DNA from: Sedimenticola selenatireducens
GTDB lineage: Bacteria > Pseudomonadota > Gammaproteobacteria > Chromatiales > Chromatiaceae
Length of the DNA stretch: 64,000 nt
Direction of reading: 5' to 3'
Assembly: GCF_007625115.1 (NCBI RefSeq)
Contig: NZ_VMNH01000007.1
Location: 1 to 64,000 of the forward strand
The notes under the pieces were generated by a model. That model saw nothing but the letters and a program-made list of their open reading frames with translations. It was not told the origin of the DNA and made no database searches. Shown here piece by piece: positions 26,189 through 33,846 of the stretch; positions within the stretch are counted from its first letter, which is position 1, and every line of letters begins with the position of its first letter. A program made the position numbers and the translations under genes.

Positions 26189-27358
26189 TCAAACAGCTGG
26201 ATCTTTGGCGGCCTGTTGGATGAACTGTCGGATGCGTGGTGCAATCTCTTCTCTGAATCGCCGACCATTAAAAATACCATAGTGACCGACACTTTTTTGT
26301 GTGTAGTGCTCATGCAGTCGGGTATTGGGGGAGAGCCTGTGAGCGGCTTTGGTTTGACCTGGGCCTGTGATGTCGTCCAGTTCCCCTTCAATAGTCATTA
26401 AGGCCGTACGCTCTATCAATGCTGGTTTTATCAAGCGACCACCACACTCGAGAATGCCCTTCGGCAGATGATGTTCGAGAAAAACCTTCTCGATAGTTTC
26501 CAGATAAAAAGGCGCATCCAGATCCATCACCGCCAGGTACTCATCATAAAAGGCTTCATGCTGAGTGGCGCTGTCACCATCACCGGAGACCAGATGTTCA
26601 AAGTAGTCGTGATGGGCTGTCATGTGCCTATCCAGATTCATCGAGAGAAAGCCTGCAAGTTGTAGGAATCCTGGATAGACCGACCGACCTCTACCTCTGC
26701 GATTAAGTGGCACAGTATGGATGGTGTGTCGCTTGAACCAGTGAATATTTCGTTGACCGGCAAAGTCATTCACTTCGGTCGGGGTTTTCCGTGTATCCAC
26801 GGGGCCACCCATCAGGACCATGCTCAAAGGGACCGGCTCCTGATCTTCGGACATCAGTGCCACAGCGGCGATAGCCGGGACGGACGGCTGACAGACCGCC
26901 ATGAGATGGACATTGCCATTGAAGTAGCGAATGTACTCCTTCAGATATTCGACATAACTGTTGAGTGTGAAACGGCCATCTGAGAGTGGCACACTGCCGG
27001 CATCATGCCAGTCAGTGATGTATACATTATGATCGTTCATAAACTCACGAACCGTACCGCGCAGCAGGGTGGCGTAGTGACCTGACATGGGTGCCACCAT
27101 GAGCAGATTTGGTTTGCTTGCGTCGGGTGTGCCGAAACGCAATAGATCGCCAAAGGGATTGCAGATGACCGTAGTCTCTTCCACGCCCAGATCAAAAGCA
27201 GGCCTTGAATAGGGACGGGTATAGCGTTCTAGCAGTCGACTGGCAGCATGCCACTGTTTCATCCATGGGATATCTTTTGTCAGAGTGGCATTCATGAATG
27301 CGTAGAAGTTGACTGAGCGGGCCCAGAATGTACCTAAGGCATGGAGATTATAAAGCAT
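26189..27358 (-). CDS. phaZ: Intracellular polyhydroxyalkanoate depolymerase
   Basis: A 389-residue alpha/beta hydrolase of the intracellular PHA depolymerase family, which hydrolyses stored polyhydroxybutyrate. Seen: LYNLHALGTFWARSVN at the start, NPFGDLLRFGTPDAS, NLLMVAPMSGHYATLLRGTV, ITDWHDAG, and the nucleophile region HLMAVCQPSVPAIAA (Cys in place of the usual Ser). Later come the Asp in GELDDITGPGQT and the His in KSVGHYGIFNGRRF. The catalytic Cys-Asp-His set is complete. The implied carbon-storage polymer needs a synthase not seen in this window. It is monocistronic; its upstream spacer is shared with divergent msrB and holds a DnaA-box pair. Confidence 0.93.
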   Translation of the reverse strand: MLYNLHALGTFWARSVNFYAFMNATLTKDIPWMKQWHAASRLLERYTRPYSRPAFDLGVEETTVICNPFGDLLRFGTPDASKPNLLMVAPMSGHYATLLRGTVREFMNDHNVYITDWHDAGSVPLSDGRFTLNSYVEYLKEYIRYFNGNVHLMAVCQPSVPAIAAVALMSEDQEPVPLSMVLMGGPVDTRKTPTEVNDFAGQRNIHWFKRHTIHTVPLNRRGRGRSVYPGFLQLAGFLSMNLDRHMTAHHDYFEHLVSGDGDSATQHEAFYDEYLAVMDLDAPFYLETIEKVFLEHHLPKGILECGGRLIKPALIERTALMTIEGELDDITGPGQTKAAHRLSPNTRLHEHYTQKSVGHYGIFNGRRFREEIAPRIRQFIQQAAKDPAV

Positions 27359-27594
27359 AAAGATGGCTCATTAGACTGCTTGAGAAGTGAGTTACAGTAA
27401 CGGTAATAGTGCGGTGCAGCAACCTCTCAAGTGTTTTTTCAACCCATTATTTTATTCGCCGCAGTTATGAGGTGAATGGTAACAAATGTAACTGATTGAA
27501 TTGTATGTAGATGTGGCTGTATGAATTATGGTCAATCAGTTCCGGGTCAGCTCAGATAACGTTCTTCGATCATTCACGAACAATTGTTAACAGG

Positions 27595-27619
27595 GTTATC
27601 CACACGATCTGTGGATAAC
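27595..27619. promoter_or_regulatory. Paired perfect DnaA boxes in inverted orientation
   Basis: TTATCCACA at 27596-27604 and TGTGGATAA at 27610-27618 are both exact matches to the DnaA-box consensus, facing each other over 5 bases; the arms extend to GTTATCCACA/TGTGGATAAC. They lie in the 346-base spacer (27359-27704) between divergent phaZ and msrB, about 90 bases before msrB. The spacer also contains the palindrome AACAATTGTT at 27580. No gene lies in the spacer. Confidence 0.8.
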
Positions 27620-27707
27620 TGCGAGAGGCCATAAGCGCTCTATTTATAAGGTTTATATCGGCGCTGTTTTAGGCTATAGATCCTTTTAATGCAGGAAGGA
27701 GGATATG

Positions 27708-28178
27708 ATGAGTAATGATAGGCCCGTGAAGGTGAGCCGTTCATTTAAGCGGCCAGATGATGAGCAGTTACGCCGTGAGTTAACGGAGTTGCAATATCAA
27801 GTCACACAGCAGGAAGGGACTGAGCGACCTTTTCAGAATGAGTATTGGGATGAGAAACGTGTAGGACTTTATGTAGATGTGGTCAGTGGTGAACCATTGT
27901 TCTCATCCGTTGATAAGTTTGATTCGGGCACTGGCTGGCCAAGCTTTTTTCGTGTGGTCAACCCAGATCATATTGTTGAACGTAAAGACCGAAAATTGTT
28001 TATGACTCGTATCGAGGTACGCAGTCGTGAGGGTGACTCCCATCTAGGGCATCTGTTTGATGATGGTCCTGCGCCAACCGGACTGCGTTACTGCATCAAC
28101 TCAGCGGCGCTTCGATTTATCCCCAAGGAGGCACTTGAGACAGAGGGGTATGGAGAGTACCTGAAGCTTTTTGAGTAG
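27708..28178 (+). CDS. msrB: Peptide methionine-R-sulfoxide reductase
   Basis: A 156-residue MsrB, which reduces methionine-R-sulfoxide in proteins. Seen: [31 protein letters not shown], the motif [13 protein letters not shown], and the catalytic Cys in [14 protein letters not shown]. The two CxxC zinc-binding pairs of many MsrB proteins are absent ([16 protein letters not shown] has no Cys), so this is the zinc-free subtype, and no resolving Cys is obvious. AAGGAGG lies five bases before ATG 27708; an ATG at 27705 is too close. Transcribed away from phaZ, past the DnaA-box site. metZ, another methionine gene, follows. Confidence 0.95.
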   Translation: MSNDRPVKVSRSFKRPDDEQLRRELTELQYQVTQQEGTERPFQNEYWDEKRVGLYVDVVSGEPLFSSVDKFDSGTGWPSFFRVVNPDHIVERKDRKLFMTRIEVRSREGDSHLGHLFDDGPAPTGLRYCINSAALRFIPKEALETEGYGEYLKLFE

Positions 28179-28219
28179 AATCATCATCGGATTGTAGTCC
28201 TCTGATCAGTGATATTTGC

Positions 28220-28249
28220 TTGACAATAGGATGCCGACAGACCTAGTCT
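28220..28249 (+). promoter_or_regulatory. Sigma-70 promoter of the metZ leader
   Basis: TTGACA at 28220-28225, 18-base spacer, TAGTCT at 28244-28249. Transcription would begin near 28256, giving a leader of about 135 bases before metZ. Confidence 0.7.
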
Positions 28250-28257
28250 TACCCGAA

Positions 28258-28360
28258 GCGCCGATTTATCTCAGATTGCGGGCGCTATAAAAATGCGGCT
28301 AAAGCGAGGAATACCTGCTTTGGCTGTGGTAAGCCAGGCGGGTTTTTTTGTGCCCGCAAT
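28258..28360 (+). promoter_or_regulatory. Structured leader RNA upstream of metZ (attenuator or riboswitch candidate)
   Basis: Three mutually exclusive or nested foldings are visible. ATTGCGGGC (28275-28283) pairs perfectly with GCCCGCAAT (28352-28360), closing the element. Inside, GCGGCTAAAGC (28295-28305) plus AGG (28307-28309) pairs with CCT (28314-28316) plus GCTTTGGCTGT (28317-28327), a 14-bp hairpin with AATA loop. That hairpin uses the left half of an intrinsic terminator (28314-28349), so it is an antiterminator. The 5' arm also has an alternative partner: GCGCC (28258-28262) with GGCGC (28281-28285). The layout is that of a ligand-, tRNA- or translation-responsive attenuator controlling metZ. 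It does not fit the SAM-I, SAM-II, SAM-III or SAH consensus patterns I know. No short leader peptide rich in Met codons was seen. Confidence 0.65.
28314..28349 (+). terminator. Intrinsic terminator within the metZ leader
   Basis: CCTGCTT (28314-28320) and GGCT (28322-28325) pair with AGCC (28332-28335) and AGGCGGG (28336-28342), 11 bp with one bulged T and loop GTGGTA, followed by seven T. The metZ start lies 41 bases further on. Confidence 0.85.
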
Positions 28361-28390
28361 GTCTTTTTATTCAAAAGAAGGTTTTCTTAA

Positions 28391-29575
28391 ATGACTGAAT
28401 CGTACGATGACTGGGGCATGGCAACCCGGGCGATCAGGGCGGGCCACAATCGAACGGGGGAGGGTGAGCATTCAGAACCGATCTTCACCACCTCCAGTTT
28501 TGTTTTTAATAGTGCTGCAGAAGCGGCGGCCCGTTTCAGTGGTGATGCGCCAGGGAACATCTATTCGCGTTTCACCAATCCTACCGTGGCCTGCTTTGAG
28601 GAGCGCTTGGCTGCGATGGAGGGGGGAGCATCCTGCGTGGCGACCTCTTCAGGCATGGCTGCGATCCTGGCGACCTGTATGGCACTGTTAAAGTCTGGAG
28701 ATCACATCGTCTCTTCCCGCAGTATCTTTGGTACCACCAATGTGCTGTTTAATAAATTCATGGCGAAGATGGGCGTCACGACCAGTTATGTGGCGTTATC
28801 CAACTTGTCTGACTGGGAAGCGGCGATCCGTCCCGAGACGCGTATTCTCTATGCTGAAACACCCTCCAATCCCATTACCGAAGTGGGTGATATCGCGGCC
28901 CTGGCGGCTCTGGCCCATTCCCGTGGGTTGATTCTGGTAGTGGATAACTGTTTCTGTACACCGGCACTCCAACAGCCCCTGGCATTGGGTGCTGACATCG
29001 TCATTCACTCGGCGACCAAGTATCTGGATGGTCAGGGACGGTGTGTGGGTGGCGCAGTCGTTGGTGACAGTAAGTTGGTGGGTGAAGAGGTGTTCGGTTT
29101 CTTGCGCAGTGCTGGCGTCACCATGAGCCCGTTCAATGCCTGGGTATTTCTCAAAGGATTGGAGACGTTGCATCTTCGCATGAAGGCACACTCTGAAAAT
29201 GCGCTGGCACTGGCGCTCTGGTTGGAGCAGCAAGAGGCCGTTGAACGAGTGCATTACCCTGGTCTCAAGAGTCACCCTCAATATGAACTCGCTGCGCGCC
29301 AGCAACAGAGTGCGGGTGGCATCGTCTCCTTTGTGGTGAAAGGCGGGCGCGAACAGGCCTGGAAAGTGATTGATTCAACCCGGATGTTGTCAATTACGGC
29401 CAACTTGGGGGACACCAAAACCACCATTACCCATCCTGCCTCGACTACCCACGGTCGTTTGACCGATGAAGAGAAGCAGGCGGCAGGTATCGAAGAGGGG
29501 CTGATTCGAATCGCTGTAGGCCTGGAAGCATTTGATGATATTCAGCGTGATCTCCAGTCAGGTTTGATAGGCTAA
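28391..29575 (+). CDS. metZ: O-succinylhomoserine sulfhydrylase
   Basis: A 394-residue PLP enzyme of the Cys/Met metabolism family, converting O-succinylhomoserine and sulfide directly to homocysteine. Seen: AGHNRTGEGEHSEPIFTTSS, NIYSRFTNPTVACFEERLAA, the PLP Lys in DIVIHSATKYLDGQGRCVG, and the terminal substrate-binding SITANLGDTKTTITHPAST. Direct sulfhydrylation suits bacteria with abundant sulfide. AGAAGG lies nine bases before ATG 28391. A structured leader with terminator precedes it, and a methyltransferase gene starts three bases after its stop, so the two are translationally coupled. purF, the usual neighbour in many proteobacteria, is absent. Confidence 0.95.
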   Translation: MTESYDDWGMATRAIRAGHNRTGEGEHSEPIFTTSSFVFNSAAEAAARFSGDAPGNIYSRFTNPTVACFEERLAAMEGGASCVATSSGMAAILATCMALLKSGDHIVSSRSIFGTTNVLFNKFMAKMGVTTSYVALSNLSDWEAAIRPETRILYAETPSNPITEVGDIAALAALAHSRGLILVVDNCFCTPALQQPLALGADIVIHSATKYLDGQGRCVGGAVVGDSKLVGEEVFGFLRSAGVTMSPFNAWVFLKGLETLHLRMKAHSENALALALWLEQQEAVERVHYPGLKSHPQYELAARQQQSAGGIVSFVVKGGREQAWKVIDSTRMLSITANLGDTKTTITHPASTTHGRLTDEEKQAAGIEEGLIRIAVGLEAFDDIQRDLQSGLIG

Positions 29576-29578
29576 TCA

Positions 29579-30157
29579 ATGCAAGAGAAAGATCTGCTGG
29601 CCATGTGGAATCAGCGGCACACTGAGGCAGAGGGTCTGGGGCAGGTCGCCACGGTATTGGAGCAGAACAGTCATCTGATAGCGCCCCATTCAAGCGCACT
29701 GGATCTGGCCTGTGGCCGTGGCGCTAATGCGCTGTATTTGGCTCGCCTAGGTATGAAGGTCACCGCCTGGGACTTGTCTCCCGTGGCGATTGAACGACTC
29801 GATACGGCTGCCCACGCTGAAAATCTGATGCTGACGACAGCCGTGCGGGATGTCATAGCTATACCGCCGGAAACGGAATCTTTTGATCTGATTCTGGTCA
29901 GCTATTTTCTGGATCGGACGTTAGCTCCGGCCATTATTCGTGCTTTGAAGCCGGGGGGATTGCTCTTTTATCAAACCTATACTCAGGCCGCTGTCAGTGA
30001 TGATGGGCCGAGTTCCAGTCGATTTCGACTGGCTGACAATGAACTGCTCAAGCTGTTTGACTCCCTCAAGGTCAGGGTTTATCGGGAGGAGGGTTTGCTG
30101 GGTGATACACAGCAGGGCTGGCGTGACCGGGCGATGTTGGTCGCAGAAAAGGTTTAA
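29579..30157 (+). CDS. SAM-dependent methyltransferase, TehB-like
   Basis: A 192-residue class I methyltransferase. Motif I is ALDLACGRGANALYLARLG and is followed by KVTAWDLSPVAIERLD; the motif IV region is FDLILVSYFLDRT and post-motif LKPGGLLFYQTYT. The pattern is close to the TehB/thiopurine methyltransferase-like small-molecule enzymes. It starts three bases after metZ, a strong hint that it works on, or spares, a sulfur or methionine-cycle metabolite, but the substrate cannot be inferred further. Confidence 0.88.
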   Translation: MQEKDLLAMWNQRHTEAEGLGQVATVLEQNSHLIAPHSSALDLACGRGANALYLARLGMKVTAWDLSPVAIERLDTAAHAENLMLTTAVRDVIAIPPETESFDLILVSYFLDRTLAPAIIRALKPGGLLFYQTYTQAAVSDDGPSSSRFRLADNELLKLFDSLKVRVYREEGLLGDTQQGWRDRAMLVAEKV

Positions 30158-30274
30158 AAGGGGGCAGAAACTAGAGTTCGCTAGTCAGTTGGATAATAAT
30201 GTCCGCTAATAACCTTGATTCAGTGATCATCTGTATTGATACCAAGATGATGCGTTACTCCGGGAGTAAGCGAC

Positions 30275-30694
30275 ATGAATGACAAAAGGCGCCGTGTTTC
30301 TGTACGGGACGTCATGAAGACAGAGTTCGGTCTCATTGAAGGCAGTGCAACAATCTATGAAGCACTGTTGTTGATGAAGAAGCTGCGAACATCTGTTCTG
30401 GTGGTGAATAAGCGTCATGATAGTGATGAGTACGGTCTGTTACTTGTCTCGGATATTGCGCGACAGGTAGTGGCATTGGATCGTTCTCCCAAACGGGTCA
30501 ACGTGTACGAGGTAATGACCAAGCCGGCTGTTTATATTGAACCTGATATGGATATTCGCTACTGCTCACGGTTATTTGCCCGGTTTGACCTGGTGCGCGC
30601 GCTCGTCGTCGATGACAGGAAGATTATCGGGACCATCAGCCCCAATCTTCTGGTACTGGATGGCCTCTTTTTTGGTATCGAGCCAGAAGCGTGA
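30275..30694 (+). CDS. Small CBS-domain protein
   Basis: A 139-residue protein made of two CBS repeats (a Bateman module). First repeat: VSVRDVMKTEFGLIEGSATIYEA, with LRTSVLVVNKRHDSDEYGLLLVSD; second: VYEVMTKPAVYIEPDMDIRYCS, with RALVVDDRKIIGTISPNL. CBS pairs bind adenosyl nucleotides such as AMP, ATP or SAM and relay energy or methyl status. No partner domain is fused. It is the first of four closely spaced genes (CBS, DUF2835, FG-GAP, WD40). ATG 30275 follows GGGAGTAAG. Confidence 0.88.
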   Translation: MNDKRRRVSVRDVMKTEFGLIEGSATIYEALLLMKKLRTSVLVVNKRHDSDEYGLLLVSDIARQVVALDRSPKRVNVYEVMTKPAVYIEPDMDIRYCSRLFARFDLVRALVVDDRKIIGTISPNLLVLDGLFFGIEPEA

Positions 30695-30704
30695 TTTCAG
30701 CGCA

Positions 30705-30923
30705 ATGAAGCGCCACTGTTTTCAGCTCAATCTGAGTGCACAGGAGTATCTCCCTTACTATCGTGGTCAAGTCAGTGCGTTGATCGTGCAGGCCGATGAT
30801 GGGCGAACGATCCAGCTGCCCGCAAACAGTCTGAGACCCTTTGTTACAGCCAGCGGTATCGCAGGACGTTTTGAGCTCACCCTGGATGACAACAATAAGC
30901 TGATCCACCTGAGACGGTTATGA
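30705..30923 (+). CDS. DUF2835 family protein
   Basis: A 72-residue protein. Its pattern FQLNLSAQEYLPYYRGQVSA, then GRTIQLPANSLRPFVTASG, and the closing GRFELTLDDNNKLIHLRRL (written in parts) is that of DUF2835, a small gammaproteobacterial family of unknown function. The frame is open upstream into the CBS gene, but the ATG at 30705 gives the family length; the longer frame is only overlap with the CBS gene. Its stop overlaps the next start (ATGA). No catalytic residues are evident. The next gene is the exported FG-GAP protein. Confidence 0.85.
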   Translation: MKRHCFQLNLSAQEYLPYYRGQVSALIVQADDGRTIQLPANSLRPFVTASGIAGRFELTLDDNNKLIHLRRL

Positions 30924-31822
30924 TGCTTCAATCCCGCTTAATTCCTTTACTGCTCATGCTCTGGTCTGTGTCGGCTTTTGCTATCGAGGTCCGCTACATT
31001 GATGCAACACAATCTACCCCATTAATCGATTACCACATGAATACGTCGCTTCCCGATGCCCTGCCCGATGGGGTCGTGATTGAGGGAGCGGGTGCTGTTA
31101 AACGTGCCTGGTTGGTGTTTCCGACTCGGCGCTATGATCATGCCATATTAGGTGATGACATCGAGGCCGCAGGTATACGTGTTGAGTTGGCCACTGGAGA
31201 GCAACTTACCTTTACACTACCAGAAGGATCGGTTTTTGAGGATCGCTACCCTCGTTTGGTCGATCTGGATAATGATGGTATTGAAGAGATTGTTCTAGTT
31301 CGGAGTTATCTTGATCGGGGTGCGGCGTTGGCAGTGCTGAAGATCAACAATGCGGGGATCGAGCTGTTGGCGGAATCAACCCCCATTGGGTTGGCGCATC
31401 GTTGGCTCAATCCTGTCGGCGCGGGGGATTTTGATCAGGATGGACAGCAGGAACTGGCCGTCGTGATTACACCGCATATTGGTGGTGTGTTGACCCTCTA
31501 TAAAGTTGAAGGGAACCGACTGCAACCAATTTATCAAATGCCTGGCTTCTCTAATCATCGCATCGGGTCAAGGGAGTTGGGGCAATCGGCAATCGTGGAT
31601 GTTAACGATGATGGTGTGCCTGATATGGCGGTGCCGGCCGTTGGTTTTCATGAGCTTCGACTCATTTCCATAATAAATGGAGCGTTGAAAGAGATAAATC
31701 GAGTAGCGCATAGTAGTCCTATCAGGACAGCACTGGAGGTGAGAGATCTTGACGGAGATGGTGATCAGGATCTCACCTACGGTCTTGCCGATGGCAGACA
31801 GGTTGAGTTATTGCTGCCATGA
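30920..31822 (+). CDS. Exported FG-GAP/VCBS repeat protein
   Basis: A 300-residue secreted protein with a signal peptide (LIPLLLMLWSVSAFA, cleavage after AFA). It carries at least four calcium-type loops: DLDNDGIEE, DFDQDGQQE, DVNDDGVPD and DLDGDGDQD, spaced about 45-60 residues apart, which are the Asp-rich loops of FG-GAP/integrin-alpha-like beta-propeller blades. This implies a periplasmic or surface calcium-stabilised propeller. The first 80 residues, before the loops, form an extra domain. It overlaps DUF2835 by four bases and is followed, 24 bases on, by the WD40 lipoprotein; both are predicted envelope propellers. Confidence 0.88.
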   Translation: MMLQSRLIPLLLMLWSVSAFAIEVRYIDATQSTPLIDYHMNTSLPDALPDGVVIEGAGAVKRAWLVFPTRRYDHAILGDDIEAAGIRVELATGEQLTFTLPEGSVFEDRYPRLVDLDNDGIEEIVLVRSYLDRGAALAVLKINNAGIELLAESTPIGLAHRWLNPVGAGDFDQDGQQELAVVITPHIGGVLTLYKVEGNRLQPIYQMPGFSNHRIGSRELGQSAIVDVNDDGVPDMAVPAVGFHELRLISIINGALKEINRVAHSSPIRTALEVRDLDGDGDQDLTYGLADGRQVELLLP

Positions 31823-31846
31823 ATAGCATGCAATGGAAGAAATCTA

Positions 31847-32854
31847 ATGGCGTCAATCCGAGGGCTGGTTTGCCAGTGTAAGTATGCCGTACTCTTTCTG
31901 TTTAGCGCATTCCTGGCTGGCTGTGCTGGACTGGAACCGGCACAGCCCCCCGATCTGAATATCCCCTCTACCCATCTGTTCGGCGTTACCCGACTGGCAT
32001 TTTCCCCTTCTGGTACGCTTATCGCATCTGGCGGTTTTAAAGGTGATCTGGCCATTTTGCAAGTTCCAGACGGAGCGCAGATTGGAAAGTTCCAGTGGCA
32101 TCGGGATGCCGTGCGTGGTCTGATCTGGATCGATAAAGAGTACCTGCTCAGTGCTGGAGAAGAGGGGGCAATTGCTGTCACGCATATCACTTCCGGTAGC
32201 CTAAAAAGTAAGTTAGAGACCCATGCGGGGTTAACATCGTTGGCCTATCTTGCAGGCACTTCTCAGATTGTTGCAGGCTATACCGATGGTTCGCTAAAGA
32301 CTTTCTCTTACCCCACATTTCAACCTATTCATACGATTCAATTGGGCGCAGAGGTGGTTGCCCTCGCAGTGGATCATATGGGTCGTAGGCTGGCCGTATC
32401 GACAGAGGATGAGCGTGTCTTGTTGTTCGATCAAAAGCTCAGCGAGGTCATGGCGTTGCAGCGACCATCGCGTAGGGCTCTGGAATTGCGATTCTCCCCG
32501 GATGACAGTGAATTGGTTGCGGGTGCCTGGTATCAGGTCTTTTACTGGGATCTGGTCAGTGGAAAAATCCGCGTTCAGGAGACAGAGCACTGGGGCGCTG
32601 TAACTTCACTGGATTATCATCCGAAGGGAGATCAATTGATTACCCTGGGACGTCATACGGATGCCAATCTGCGATTAGTTGATGCGGCTTCAGGTCATGT
32701 GCAGCGTCGGTTACAAGGGCATCGGCTCTGCGGTGCGGCGGTGCGCTTTAGCCCAGATGGTCGCTACGTCGCCAGTGGTAGTGATGATGAAAGTATCCGT
32801 TTTTATGATCTGACTAAACCCTATCTTCCACAACGGGTGGGGGATAACTGGTAA
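31847..32854 (+). CDS. WD40-repeat lipoprotein
   Basis: A 335-residue predicted lipoprotein: hydrophobic YAVLFLFSAFLAGC with lipobox LAGC near residues 23-26. The mature part is a beta-propeller with WD40-like blades. Good signatures are FGVTRLAFSPSGTLIASGGFKG, the repeat around LELRFSPDDSELVAGAWYQV, and the last blade AVRFSPDGRYVASGSDDESI (each cut to fit). Others are more diverged. WD40 proteins are scaffolds without catalysis; as a lipoprotein it probably faces the periplasm. It closes the CBS-DUF2835-FG-GAP-WD40 run. Confidence 0.85.
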   Translation: MASIRGLVCQCKYAVLFLFSAFLAGCAGLEPAQPPDLNIPSTHLFGVTRLAFSPSGTLIASGGFKGDLAILQVPDGAQIGKFQWHRDAVRGLIWIDKEYLLSAGEEGAIAVTHITSGSLKSKLETHAGLTSLAYLAGTSQIVAGYTDGSLKTFSYPTFQPIHTIQLGAEVVALAVDHMGRRLAVSTEDERVLLFDQKLSEVMALQRPSRRALELRFSPDDSELVAGAWYQVFYWDLVSGKIRVQETEHWGAVTSLDYHPKGDQLITLGRHTDANLRLVDAASGHVQRRLQGHRLCGAAVRFSPDGRYVASGSDDESIRFYDLTKPYLPQRVGDNW

Positions 32855-32937
32855 GCGTAATCCTGAGGTGGGCTGTCCATCTTAATAAAGATATAAAGAT
32901 GCCCCAGAAAGGGGTGTGCAGTGGCTTTTCTTCCACA

Positions 32938-32968
32938 TAAAAAAAGGGCTGCATTGCTGCAACCCTTT
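32938..32968 (-). terminator. Terminator of tRNA-Asn
   Basis: Read on the minus strand, AAAGGG (complement of 32963-32968), TGC, loop, GCA and CCCTTT form a stem followed by seven T, just downstream of tRNA-Asn. On the plus strand the same hairpin is followed by a weaker TTTGTTTTG. Confidence 0.7.
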
Positions 32969-32976
32969 GTTTTGTA

Positions 32977-33052
32977 TGGCTCCTCGGGACGGGCTCGAAC
33001 CGCCGACCTAGTGATTAACAGTCACCCGCTCTACCAACTGAGCTACCGAGGA
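32977..33052 (-). tRNA. tRNA-Asn (GTT)
   Basis: A 76-nt cloverleaf on the minus strand: acceptor TCCTCGG/CCGAGGA, D arm AGCTCAGTTGGTAGAGC, anticodon loop CTGTTAA with GTT, T arm GGTTCGAGCC, and encoded CCA. Confidence 0.97.
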
Positions 33053-33068
33053 ATGTATCGAGGCGCGT

Positions 33069-33097
33069 ATACTAATCAGCTATTTCCGCGGGGTCAA
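33069..33097 (-). promoter_or_regulatory. tRNA-Asn promoter
   Basis: Minus strand: TTGACC (33092-33097), 17-base spacer, TAGTAT (33069-33074), then a GC-rich discriminator ACGCGCC before the tRNA. Confidence 0.8.
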
Positions 33098-33160
33098 GGG
33101 AACGGTGAAAAAATGTTCCAAATTGGTTGCCCTGAGCGTGGGTTGAGAACAATGCTATCT

Positions 33161-33718
33161 TCATGAACAATCAATCGGTGTTCCGTCAGGCTGTTTATCT
33201 GATAAGCGGGGCCGGCCAGTATTTGATACAATAACGGCCTTTGGAGTGACCGTTTGCTGTCGGTCGCAGAAACTGAGGGTTAGGTTGTAACCGGGTGTCA
33301 TGCCAAGCCAGTTGAACAGGATTTTTTTGCGATTGCTGGTAGAGGTGATGGTTATTCTCTGATCCAGGCCTTCAAATACACGTACCACCTCATCATCAGA
33401 ATCCGCATATTTGTTGCCATTTTTATCGGCAACCAGAATATAACCATCATTCCATCGAGTGGTGTTAAGGCAGGTGCTTCCATTGATACTGGGACAGAGG
33501 ATTGTTTGACCTCCTCTGGCTATGGCTTCGCTACGGGCCAACTGGATATGTGAGACCAGTGTGTTGATGGCGCTTGCTCGCGCATTGTTCCCGATCAGAC
33601 TACCCATGGCAGGTACAGCCATTGTCAGCGTTATTGCACCAATGGCCAATGTGATGAGCAGTTCGATCAGTGTGAGTCCTGCACATGAGGATGCAGGCTC
33701 AATTACATGAGATTTCAC
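33161..33718 (-). CDS. fimT: GspH/FimT family type IV pseudopilin
   Basis: A 185-residue prepilin-like protein. The leader is followed by AGLTLIELLITLAIGAITLT, with the prepilin peptidase site at Gly-Leu and the conserved Glu at position 5 of the mature chain, then the hydrophobic helix. The body has NTLVSHIQLARSEAIARGGQ, an alpha-helical spine, and a Cys-containing C-terminal domain with NTTRWNDGYILVADKNGN. GspH/FimT minor pseudopilins prime assembly of type IV pili or type II secretion pseudopili. It stands alone, with no pil genes nearby, divergent from uvrB across about 128 bases. Confidence 0.9.
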   Translation of the reverse strand: MKSHVIEPASSCAGLTLIELLITLAIGAITLTMAVPAMGSLIGNNARASAINTLVSHIQLARSEAIARGGQTILCPSINGSTCLNTTRWNDGYILVADKNGNKYADSDDEVVRVFEGLDQRITITSTSNRKKILFNWLGMTPGYNLTLSFCDRQQTVTPKAVIVSNTGRPRLSDKQPDGTPIDCS

Positions 33719-33846
33719 GATGACACTCCTTTGTCTGGTTGTGGCACAATTCCATTGCGCACGAGTAGGGTACGGCAGTCTGAAAGAGGTCTGAATAGGA
33801 TTGATTCGAATCAGTCGTAGGAAATTTCCGATTATATGGATTTGAT

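Noticed and set aside
27595-27619. The replication origin oriC
   Set aside because: Only two DnaA boxes, no further boxes or AT-rich unwinding repeats nearby and no dnaA, gidA or rpmH neighbours.
28314-28349. A simple terminator of msrB only
   Set aside because: Possible, but the promoter after msrB, the antiterminator hairpin and the closing 9-bp stem are not explained by it; kept as an alternative.
30537-30923. A longer gene for the DUF2835 protein
   Set aside because: The extra N-terminus is out-of-frame CBS gene sequence with no sense; the family length begins at 30705.
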